Both the position numbers and the translations under genes were made by a program. This document shows, one piece after another, positions 7,683-14,906 of a DNA stretch of 24,510 nt. Under the pieces are notes generated by a model. That model searched no databases, was not told the origin of the DNA, and saw only the letters and a list, made by a program, of their open reading frames with translations. The DNA is taken from positions 1-24,510 of the forward strand of contig URFF01000018.1 in assembly GCA_900546995.1 (NCBI GenBank). Reading direction: 5' to 3'. Position 1 is the first letter of the stretch; each line of letters starts with the position of its first letter. Source of the stretch: an uncultured Sutterella sp. (GTDB taxonomy: Bacteria; Pseudomonadota; Gammaproteobacteria; Burkholderiales; Burkholderiaceae_F).

Positions 7683-7710
7683 TTGACTATATGTCATTTT
7701 CTTTTAAAGT
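7683..7710 (+). promoter_or_regulatory. Candidate promoter with LysR-type T-N11-A box
   Basis: TTGACT (7683-7688) and TAAAGT (7705-7710) are 16 bp apart and form a plausible sigma70 promoter for the amidohydrolase. Over the -35 is TGAC-TATAT-GTCA (7684-7696), an interrupted palindrome with the T-N11-A form bound by LysR proteins. The leader to the ATG would be about 70 nt. Prediction from pattern only. Confidence 0.45.
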
Positions 7711-7788
7711 GAAAGAGACGATAATTTTTCGAGGATTCACCTTGGGTCCGCAATCATTTCCCTCAACGCTTAAGGAAGGATTTCGATC

Positions 7789-9072
7789 ATGGCTATTGAC
7801 CAAAAATATGTTGATGAAGCTGTTAAGGTTCGCCGCGCACTGCACCGTCGCCCGGAAGAAGGCTGGACGGAATTTGAAACGACTTATTTAATCGTGAAGA
7901 CCTTAAAGTCTTACGGATTTGAAGATATCCAATTCGGCAAGAGTCTTTATGATCCGGCCCATGCGTTGGGTCGCAATGACAAGCTGATTGCCAAAGCCGA
8001 AGAACGCGCTATTGAACACGGAGTGCCCGCTGACTTCATTCAAGCTTGCGAACACTTCACCGGCGCCGTGCTCACTTATGATACGGGTCGTCCCGGTAAG
8101 ACCGTGGCCTTCCGCGTTGACATTGACTGCGTGAAAGTCGAAGAAACCAAAGATCCAGAACACGAAGCCAATAAAGAAGGTTTTGCTTCTGAAATCCCCG
8201 GCAACATGCACGCCTGTGGCCATGACTCGCACACGGCAAGTGGCTTGGCGCTCGCTCACTGGGTTGCCGATCACAAAGACGAACTCACCGGTGTCATCAA
8301 GATCATTTTCCAACCGGCCGAAGAAGGCACGCGTGGCGCTAGCGGCATGGCCGCTTCCGGCATTGTTGACCACGTGGACTATCTCTTCGGATTACACGTC
8401 GGTGGTAACTGCCACTTGGGCCAGGTAAGCGTCATCCGTAACGGGTTCCTCGCCACGACCAAGATGGACGTGCATTTCACCGGCGCTCCCTCTCACGCAG
8501 GCTCCGACCCGGAAAAAGGCCGCAGCGCTTTGATGGCCGCTGCCGATGCTGCCTTATTGTTCCAAGGCATTTCCCGTCACTCCCAAGGCACTTCGCGCAT
8601 TAGTGTCGGCACGATGCATGCCGGCGAAGGTCGCAACGTCACGCCGGTACACGCCGTGATGCAAATTGAAACGCGCGGTGCCACGCACGAAATCAACCAA
8701 TACATGACCGAACGCGTCAAGCACATTGTCGAAGGGGTCAAAGAAGCCTACGAAGTCGACGGTGAAGTCGTCAAAGTCGGCGAGGGCACAACGATTTGTG
8801 TTGATGAAGAAGCTTGCCGCATTGCCGAAGAGGTTGCCGCTGAGGTTGTCGGAAAAGAAAACGTCATTGAATCTCAACCGGGCGCTTCTGAAGACTTCAC
8901 GATGATGCTTCGTCGCGCCGCCGAACACGGTGCCAAGGGCGCTTACTTCATGTTTGGTTGCAACCACCACGGTCACCATCGCGCCAACTTTGAAATTCAA
9001 GACACGCAAAGTTTGCCCGTCGGTATCGCAATGTTCGTTGGTATTCTGAAGAAAATTTCAGCCAAGGCTTAA
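7789..9072 (+). CDS. M20D amidohydrolase, AbgA-like (aminobenzoyl-glutamate utilisation type)
   Basis: The 427-residue protein has the M20D metal-binding set: NMHACGHDSHT (His141, Cys143, His145, His148), the catalytic pair in FQPAEEGTRG (Glu178, Glu179) and GLHVGG (His203). GAPSHAGSDPEKGRSA lies in the lid domain, and a C-terminal CNHHGHHRANFEI supplies a further histidine. Length and the ETRGATHEIN-type segment fit the AbgA subfamily, which cleaves p-aminobenzoyl-glutamate. Related proteins act on other N-acyl or peptide amides, so the substrate is uncertain. No abgB-like partner or transporter is adjacent. The ATG at 7789 follows AAGGAAGG. It is divergent from the LysR gene and ends at a strong terminator. 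Confidence 0.82.
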   Translation: MAIDQKYVDEAVKVRRALHRRPEEGWTEFETTYLIVKTLKSYGFEDIQFGKSLYDPAHALGRNDKLIAKAEERAIEHGVPADFIQACEHFTGAVLTYDTGRPGKTVAFRVDIDCVKVEETKDPEHEANKEGFASEIPGNMHACGHDSHTASGLALAHWVADHKDELTGVIKIIFQPAEEGTRGASGMAASGIVDHVDYLFGLHVGGNCHLGQVSVIRNGFLATTKMDVHFTGAPSHAGSDPEKGRSALMAAADAALLFQGISRHSQGTSRISVGTMHAGEGRNVTPVHAVMQIETRGATHEINQYMTERVKHIVEGVKEAYEVDGEVVKVGEGTTICVDEEACRIAEEVAAEVVGKENVIESQPGASEDFTMMLRRAAEHGAKGAYFMFGCNHHGHHRANFEIQDTQSLPVGIAMFVGILKKISAKA

Positions 9073-9094
9073 CATAAGCTAAATTGCACTCATC

Positions 9095-9126
9095 GGGCCG
9101 GGATTTCTAATGCCCCGGCCTTTTTT
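9095..9126 (+). terminator. Rho-independent terminator of the AbgA-like gene
   Basis: GGCCGGG (9096-9102) pairs with CCCGGCC (9114-9120) around an 11-nt loop and is followed by six T (9121-9126). The T-run overlaps the stop codon of the convergent umuC-type gene. Confidence 0.9.
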
Positions 9127-10384
9127 AACCAACGCGCAACAAATCGGAAACTCGAGTAGTGTAAGACGGACTTTTATATTGGCGCTTCATTTTCCAATCA
9201 GTGGTTTGAGTGAAAGCCGTGGCATAAGACAAGGTGCCTTTACCGTAGTGGGCGTTCATTTTGTCCATCACCTGTGACAGTCGGTTATTCCCCTCCCGCT
9301 CAAAGGCAAATAAGTCCTGTGGCGCTTCTTCTTGAGCAATAATGTCTTCAAGCACTACCCCCGCCTTTTTATAAGCGATCCCCGGTCGATAGATTCGATG
9401 CAAAATCACCAAGGCTTGGTGCATCAGCCCCGGTGTGTCATTGATATAAACCCCAAAGTCGTGCTCATCAAAGCCAGAATACTGTTGGGCATCCTCTCGA
9501 AAACGATTGGATAAAATAAAAACGCCGATACGACGGGCGGCCAGTTGCTCTTTGCGTAACACACGAGCGGCTTCTTCCACATGACAAGTCACGGCGGCCG
9601 CAAGCGTCTCGACCTCTTTCACGTCCGCGGAAAAGCTTCGACTTCTAACCAGACGCTGACGATCCTCAGCCACCGGAACGAAGTCCATCACGGCCTTTCC
9701 CCTTAACTCCGCTGCCGTTTGTAAAACCGTCACCGGAAAGTATTCACGAAGAAACGCTTGAGGTGTTTGAGATAAATCCCAGGCGGAAACAATGCCTAAT
9801 TGCGACAGGCGCTTGGCTAGGCGCGGCCCGATTCCCCAAATATCGCCCACCACACCCAACATCAGTGCTTTTTGCTGTTGAGGTTCAGATAAATCATTCC
9901 AATTGAGAACGCCATGCAATGCCGGAATCTTTTTAGCTAAGTGGTTGCAATATTTTGCCAATGTCTTACTGGGCGCAATCCCCACACAGGTCGGAATTCC
10001 CACCCACATACCGACACGCTCCCGAATGGCTTGACCAAGCGAAGTCAACTGGTCAAGTCCTGACAAATCGGCAAAACACTCATCAATCGAATACGTTTCG
10101 ATAGCAGGCACCAAGGAGGCAATCGTTGCCATCATCCGAGCACTCATGTCACCGTATAACTCATAGTTACTCGAAAAGACCGCCACCTGATTGTGTTCAA
10201 TCACCTCCTTGACTTGAAATAGCGGGGTTCCCCGTTTTAGCCCCAATGCCTTCGCCTCTTTCGTTAACGTCACGATGCAGCCATCGTTATTGCTTAAAAC
10301 CACCACCGGGCGCTTTTCCAATTCGGGGCGAAAAACCCGCTCACACGACGCGTAAAAAGAATTTCCATCAATCAATGCAAACAT
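9125..10384 (-). CDS. umuC: Y-family DNA polymerase, UmuC type (translesion synthesis)
   Basis: The 419-residue protein begins MFALIDGNSFYASCERVF, containing the first catalytic aspartate, and has the second acidic motif in ETYSIDECFADLSG. SNYELYGDMSARM is characteristic of UmuC rather than DinB. Helix-hairpin-helix residues (WGIGPRLAKRL) and a little-finger domain follow, and the C-terminus (HYGKGTLSYA...YKSPSYTTR) matches the DUF4113 tail of UmuC. GAGGAGG upstream fixes the start at 10384 rather than the earlier in-frame ATG at 10402. The protein is the catalytic subunit of error-prone Pol V, but no umuD is adjacent: the upstream gene is divergent darP. I found no clear LexA box in the 156-bp intergenic region. 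It either uses a UmuD encoded elsewhere or works alone. Confidence 0.88.
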   Translation of the reverse strand: MFALIDGNSFYASCERVFRPELEKRPVVVLSNNDGCIVTLTKEAKALGLKRGTPLFQVKEVIEHNQVAVFSSNYELYGDMSARMMATIASLVPAIETYSIDECFADLSGLDQLTSLGQAIRERVGMWVGIPTCVGIAPSKTLAKYCNHLAKKIPALHGVLNWNDLSEPQQQKALMLGVVGDIWGIGPRLAKRLSQLGIVSAWDLSQTPQAFLREYFPVTVLQTAAELRGKAVMDFVPVAEDRQRLVRSRSFSADVKEVETLAAAVTCHVEEAARVLRKEQLAARRIGVFILSNRFREDAQQYSGFDEHDFGVYINDTPGLMHQALVILHRIYRPGIAYKKAGVVLEDIIAQEEAPQDLFAFEREGNNRLSQVMDKMNAHYGKGTLSYATAFTQTTDWKMKRQYKSPSYTTRVSDLLRVG

Positions 10385-10540
10385 GTTTAAAAGCCTCCTC
10401 AATCATTATTTAATATTGTATATCAAATTTAAGTAATCCAATTAAACCATTAAAAAATCGCACTGAAACTGTTTTGACGGGCCTGATTCGCCGAGCTTTC
10501 GCTAAAATAATGGGATTGATTTTTAAAAGGATTTGGATTT

Positions 10541-11119
10541 ATGGCTCGAAACCGTGACCTTCGTGAAGACAATGACGAAGACGATTTTGATGACGAGTAC
10601 GATCGCCCGAGCAAGTCGCAAATTAAGCGTGAGTTGCAGGCGCTGCAGGACTTGGGCAAAGAAATGACGAAGTTGGGTGCGGAAACGCTTAACCGCATTC
10701 CCCTGCCCGATGATGTGCGCGAAGCCATTGATGAGTACGCCAAAATGAAGTCCTTTGGCGCTCAACGCCGTCAGTTGCAGCTCATCGGCAAACGCATGAA
10801 CGGCCTGGATCCTGAACGGGTTCGTCAAGCCATTGACTTGGCAACCGGTGAAAGCCGTGCCGCCGTTGCCGCTCACCACAAAGCTGAGCGCTTACGCGAC
10901 AAGTTATTGGCTGAAGACGCGTTTTTGACTGACTTTATCCAAACGTACCCCACGATGGATGTCCAGTCGCTGCGGCAAACCATCCGCTCGGCTAGACGCG
11001 AGGCCGCAGCCGGCAAGCCGCCAAAGAGCGCAAGAGAACTTTATCGGTTGATCTATCCGCTTGTGAGTCCCAACGTGGATTTGGCAAAGCCTGCTGAAGA
11101 ATCGGACGAAGACTATTAA
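10541..11119 (+). CDS. darP: DarP (YjgA/DUF615), 50S ribosome assembly factor
   Basis: The 192-residue protein has a highly acidic N-terminus (REDNDEDDFDDEYDRPSKSQ) followed by the conserved KRELQALQDLGKEMTKL and LPDDVREAIDEY segments. Further on are FGAQRRQLQLIGKRM and the C-terminal KSARELYRLI. This is the whole-length signature of the YjgA family, which binds late pre-50S particles. AAAAGGA lies upstream of the ATG. It is followed after 11 bp by the dehydrogenase gene, probably as one transcript. It is divergent from the umuC-type gene. Confidence 0.9.
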   Translation: MARNRDLREDNDEDDFDDEYDRPSKSQIKRELQALQDLGKEMTKLGAETLNRIPLPDDVREAIDEYAKMKSFGAQRRQLQLIGKRMNGLDPERVRQAIDLATGESRAAVAAHHKAERLRDKLLAEDAFLTDFIQTYPTMDVQSLRQTIRSARREAAAGKPPKSARELYRLIYPLVSPNVDLAKPAEESDEDY

Positions 11120-11130
11120 GGAGAATTTCC

Positions 11131-12066
11131 ATGACGCATACGATCGTGAGCCTTTTACCGCGTTTTTTACCCGACGATCACTACGACGGGTTTCGAAAGT
11201 TAGCTAATTTCTATTTCTTTAACGAACTCACTGACGAGGAAAAGGCGCGGGTTGCGCAAGAAGCGGACATTTTATTTGTCACGCCGCAAGTGCCCGTCAA
11301 CCAAAGCACCTTGGAGACCTTTCCCAACGTGAAAATGGTGGCTGACTACGGTGTGGGCTACGATCAGGCGGATTTAGCGCTTTTGCGTGAAAAGGGCATT
11401 ATTTTCACGAATACGCCGACGGCGACTTCGGGCGATGTGGCCGACTTTGCCATGACGCTTTTGTTGACAGCTAGCCGCGGCATCCCTGAAGCCGGCCACC
11501 GTCTCATGCGGTCAAAGACGATCAAATGCGGGATGCCTTTCACACGCCGCATTTGGGGAAAGAAAATCGGGATTGCCGGTCTTGGTCACATCGGTCGCGA
11601 AATCGCGCGTCGAGCCGAAGGGTTCGGTATGCAAATCGGCTACACCAATTTAAGCGCGGTCGATTGTCCCTATCAACGCTTTGAGAACATCACCGAGCTT
11701 GCCCGCTGGTGCGATTACTTGGTGCTTGCCATGCCGGGTGGGAAAGCCACGTATCACATTGTCAATGATGCGGTTCTTGAAGCGCTCGGCCCCGACGGCT
11801 TTTTAATTAACATCGGCCGCGGAACGTTGGTCGACAGTCAAGCCCTAGTGAAGGCCTTGACGGCGAAAACCATTGCCTGCGCGGCCTTGGACGTTTTTGA
11901 AAGTGAGCCTGAATTGGATCCGGCCTTTATCGACTGTCCCAACCTCATCGTGACGCCGCATATCGCGAGCGGCACGGTGGAAGCGCGTCGTGATAGCGCT
12001 GCTCAGGTGCTTGAAAACATCACGGCATTCATTGAAGGGAAAAATCCTCCCTGCCGCGTCATCTAA
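11131..12066 (+). CDS. D-isomer-specific 2-hydroxyacid dehydrogenase
   Basis: This 311-residue NAD(P)-dependent oxidoreductase has the nucleotide-binding motif GIAGLGHIG (148-155 region) and the family catalytic triad: Arg230 (NIGRGTLVD), Glu259 (DVFESEP) and His277 (TPHIAS). VADYGVGYDQAD near residue 70-81 is the usual substrate-loop region. The sequence between (LARWCDYLVLAMPGG) resembles glyoxylate/hydroxypyruvate or hydroxyphenylpyruvate reductases, but the substrate is not fixed by what I can see. AAGGAG lies 8 nt before the ATG. It follows darP in an apparent operon, and its last 8 bp overlap the end of the convergent TetR gene. Confidence 0.87.
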   Translation: MTHTIVSLLPRFLPDDHYDGFRKLANFYFFNELTDEEKARVAQEADILFVTPQVPVNQSTLETFPNVKMVADYGVGYDQADLALLREKGIIFTNTPTATSGDVADFAMTLLLTASRGIPEAGHRLMRSKTIKCGMPFTRRIWGKKIGIAGLGHIGREIARRAEGFGMQIGYTNLSAVDCPYQRFENITELARWCDYLVLAMPGGKATYHIVNDAVLEALGPDGFLINIGRGTLVDSQALVKALTAKTIACAALDVFESEPELDPAFIDCPNLIVTPHIASGTVEARRDSAAQVLENITAFIEGKNPPCRVI

Positions 12067-12724
12067 CGCTTTTTGTCGCCGCAATTTCCGTGCAACTTAA
12101 CCTCAAGCTCGTGAAGATTCGTTCTTTCACGAGCTTTTTAAATTCTCGAGGTCTTTCGGTGAGTCCCGGTAGCGTCATTTGCTTTAATTCCGGTGAGGCG
12201 ATCATCAAGAAAAATAAAACCGAAACAGACGTCGTAAACGCCACCTGAAGACGAAGATCATCAATATCACGAAGCCCTAAATAATCCGCGAAAAATTGTT
12301 TAAGCACACCGATGCGCCCAACCCCCACTTTTTGCACTAACGCTTTAAAAGCATCGGACGGATACCCGGTCACTTCCCGAGCCCACACTCTTAAAGGCCA
12401 ATTGCCTTCCGCATCAAGATTTTTCAAGTGATAGGTAAAAAAGCAGTCAAGCGCCGCTTCCGGCGTTTCGTACTGCACCATTTCAATTTCCAATTCACGA
12501 CTGAAAATGGTTTCGGGAATTCGCTCTAAAACCGCTTCATAGAGCTTGTCGCGACTGCCAAACCAATAATTGATACTGGCAGTGTTCACACCCGCTAGGT
12601 CGCAAACTTCTTTTGCCGTCACATTGGCCCAGCCTTTTTGAGCGGCCAAGCGTCCTGCCGCATCAATCAATGTTTCGCGCGTTTTCTCACCATCTGTTCT
12701 CGTTCTCGCAGTAATCTTTCTCAT
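12059..12724 (-). CDS. TetR/AcrR-family regulator, CecR-like (regulator of the ybh exporter)
   Basis: The 221-residue protein has an N-terminal TetR helix-turn-helix (about residues 32-58: VTAKEVCDLAGVNTASINYW, then FGSRDKLYEAV). An all-helical ligand domain follows, with a hydrophobic LFFLMIASPELKQM helix near the C-terminus, compatible with the CecR (YbiH)/DUF1956 type. Its ATG overlaps the stop of the upstream permease gene by 4 bp (ATGA), so it is the last gene of the exporter operon. In E. coli cecR precedes ybhGFSR; here the regulator is last. The likely role is repression of the operon through the palindrome in front of ybhG, which would be autoregulatory. The ligand is not known. Confidence 0.87.
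   Translation of the reverse strand: MRKITARTRTDGEKTRETLIDAAGRLAAQKGWANVTAKEVCDLAGVNTASINYWFGSRDKLYEAVLERIPETIFSRELEIEMVQYETPEAALDCFFTYHLKNLDAEGNWPLRVWAREVTGYPSDAFKALVQKVGVGRIGVLKQFFADYLGLRDIDDLRLQVAFTTSVSVLFFLMIASPELKQMTLPGLTERPREFKKLVKERIFTSLRLSCTEIAATKSVR
12105..12139 (+). terminator. Rho-independent terminator of the darP-dehydrogenase operon, inside the TetR gene
   Basis: AAGCTCGTGAA (12105-12115) pairs perfectly with TTCACGAGCTT (12126-12136) across a 10-nt loop and is followed by TTT. The hairpin is 38 bp after the dehydrogenase stop and lies within the 3' coding end of the convergent TetR gene. Confidence 0.8.
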
Positions 12725-13815
12725 AACCGTCTCTTAAAGAAGTAATAAGCCGTCGGAAGACTAATGACCGCCATCACCCAGACCGGCCACATCATTAAAA
12801 GCACTTCCGATAGACTTGCTCCGCCAAGATAAATCCGACGAATCCCTACCAGTGCGAAACGCAAAGGATCCGCGTACGTTAAAAGTTGAAGCCAATCGGG
12901 CATATTTTGTACCGGGGTAAATAGCCCGGATAACAGCACCATCGGCACCAATGAAACAAACGTCAAAATCAATCCCTGTTGCATCGTTTGACTGTAAGCC
13001 GATATCGCTAAGCCCACACCGACAATCGACACTGTAAAGCCCGTTAACACCACATAAAGCGAAACGAGACTTCCGGCCATCGGAATCTCAAACCAGAAAA
13101 GATCAACTAAAAAGATCAGCGTTCCTTGAAAGAGTCCAACGGCAATCGGAACGATCGCTTTAGCGCAGAGTAGTTCCATCGTCGTATAAGGCGATACCAG
13201 AAGCTGCTCAAAGGTTCCCTGTTCCCGCTCTCGAGCAACCGACAAGGCTGACAAAATCATCACCTGCAACATCGAGAGCATCACAATGAGCCCCGGCATG
13301 ATAAACCACTGTGTGATCGCATTCGGATTAAAAAGAACCCGGATGCTCAATGGCGTTGCCATGGCTTTTTCGGCATTGAGTTTTTGCGCGATGCTCGTCA
13401 CATAGCCAGCGGCTAACTGCGCCGTGGTGGAGTTTCGACCATCAATAATGACTTGAACTTGAGCGGGCTCACCACTTTGAAGATGCTCGCTAAAGCGCTC
13501 TTCAATCACCACAACCACCAAGGCGTTTAATTCGTCAATCGCAACCGCTGCCTGCGCGGTATTTTCCAAGGTCGCGATCCGCTCGAAAATACGGTTGTTA
13601 TCAAGAGCCCGCACAAAGGTTTCTGAGGCGGCCGTTCTCGATAAGTCACACACCGCGTAGGGAACCCGATCCAAATTAAAGCTTGCGATATAGCCGAAAA
13701 GCAAAATATAAAGTAGCAACGGTCCGACTAGGATCATGCGGCTAGTCTTTTCTTTAAGCGTTGCAAGCAGTTCTTTTTTCACCAACGCTCGAAATCGGTT
13801 TAATCTCGCGCTCAT
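12721..13815 (-). CDS. ybhR: ABC-2 exporter permease YbhR
   Basis: The 364-residue protein has one N-terminal membrane helix (MILVGPLLLYILLFGYIASF), a periplasmic domain containing VQVIIDGRNSTTAQLAAGY, and a C-terminal set of about five helices. It includes LSVAREREQGTFEQLLVSP, the conserved ABC-2 coupling region. The pattern closely matches YbhR. The start ATG at 13815 overlaps the ybhS stop in ATGA and is preceded by AGAGGATC. The ATG seven codons upstream would overlap further and has no better ribosome site. Forms the membrane pore with YbhS. Confidence 0.9.
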   Translation of the reverse strand: MSARLNRFRALVKKELLATLKEKTSRMILVGPLLLYILLFGYIASFNLDRVPYAVCDLSRTAASETFVRALDNNRIFERIATLENTAQAAVAIDELNALVVVVIEERFSEHLQSGEPAQVQVIIDGRNSTTAQLAAGYVTSIAQKLNAEKAMATPLSIRVLFNPNAITQWFIMPGLIVMLSMLQVMILSALSVAREREQGTFEQLLVSPYTTMELLCAKAIVPIAVGLFQGTLIFLVDLFWFEIPMAGSLVSLYVVLTGFTVSIVGVGLAISAYSQTMQQGLILTFVSLVPMVLLSGLFTPVQNMPDWLQLLTYADPLRFALVGIRRIYLGGASLSEVLLMMWPVWVMAVISLPTAYYFFKRRL

Positions 13816-14906
13816 GATCGGATCCTCTTGCGACACTGTAGGCCCGCGAGCCCCATAAAAACGACCGCATAGACTAACAAAATCAGTAGATTTTTAATGA
13901 CCAAGGCATGCATTCCACCCGTTAAGAAACCGACCTTCAATAATTCCATGAAATACACAGGCGGCAATGCGTAGGCAATCATCTGTGCCCACTGCGGCGC
14001 ACTTCTTAAATCAAAAATAAATCCCGAAAGTAAAAGCGCCGGCAAAAAACTTAAAAGAAGCGCCATTTGCGAGGATAAAAACTGACTACGGGTTGCGCCG
14101 GAAATAATGAGCCCAATCCCAAGACAAACGATCAAATACAACATGGACGATATGGTAATGAGGATCAAAGATCCCCGAATCGGCACTTCATACCAAAATA
14201 CAGCAGCCCCCATGCAAAGCAACCATCCGAGCATCGCAAGCACAAAGTAAGGAATCACTTTCGATAAGAGTAACGCCAAAGGCGAAATCGGCGTTGCCAG
14301 TAGCGCTTCCATCGTGCCTCTTTCCCACTCACGAGCCAGCACCAAACCGGTAAGCATGGTGCCGATCATCGTGAGAATAATCACAATAAGACCCGGAACC
14401 AAATACCATCGGCTTTCCGCACTTTCGTTAAACCAGATGCGAGGGATCACCTCAATGCCCACCGATTGGGCGTTATGCGCTTGGCCAACAGCGGCCATCA
14501 CACCGGTGACGGCATTGCCGATCATCGTCGCTCGGCTTGAATCAATGCCGTTGACCAAAAGCTGAGTCGAGGAACCGGCGCCTGTTTTTTGCTCAACCAA
14601 CAAGGCTTCGATTTCAAAGGATTTGAGCGCCTCAAGACCTTCCAGGCGCGAGGTGTATTGACTCACAATAAAAGAGGAGTTTTGCTTAAAAGAAGCCACA
14701 TATTGGGTGGCCTGCGCCTCTTTTTGCTCAAGCACGATCCCCAATTGAATGTTGCGGACATCAAAACTTAAGCCGTAGCCAAACAAAATGATCAAAATGA
14801 TGGGCAACACCACACCCAACAAAATAGCGCTTTTATCCCGAATGATCTGCCGACTCTCTTTTAACGACAGTGCATAAACGTGAGTGAGGAAATGCGTCAT
14901 TGTCAT
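13812..14906 (-). CDS. ybhS: ABC-2 exporter permease YbhS
   Basis: The 364-residue membrane protein begins with KESRQIIRDKSAILLGVVLP, then a first helix ending LFGYGLSFD. A periplasmic domain (LLVNGIDSSRATMIGNA) follows. The C-terminal membrane half opens with LVPGLIVIILTMIGTMLTGL and the coupling segment VLAREWERGTMEALLATPI. This matches YbhS throughout. The ATG at 14906 overlaps the stop of ybhF (ATGA) and has AAGGAG 7 nt upstream. Partner of YbhR and of the YbhF ATPase. Confidence 0.9.
   Translation of the reverse strand: MTMTHFLTHVYALSLKESRQIIRDKSAILLGVVLPIILIILFGYGLSFDVRNIQLGIVLEQKEAQATQYVASFKQNSSFIVSQYTSRLEGLEALKSFEIEALLVEQKTGAGSSTQLLVNGIDSSRATMIGNAVTGVMAAVGQAHNAQSVGIEVIPRIWFNESAESRWYLVPGLIVIILTMIGTMLTGLVLAREWERGTMEALLATPISPLALLLSKVIPYFVLAMLGWLLCMGAAVFWYEVPIRGSLILITISSMLYLIVCLGIGLIISGATRSQFLSSQMALLLSFLPALLLSGFIFDLRSAPQWAQMIAYALPPVYFMELLKVGFLTGGMHALVIKNLLILLVYAVVFMGLAGLQCRKRIRS

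Noticed and set aside
7903..8373. Minus-strand ORF of 156 codons (and another at 8554-9009)
   Set aside because: Both are antisense shadows of the AbgA-like gene, caused by its codon bias.
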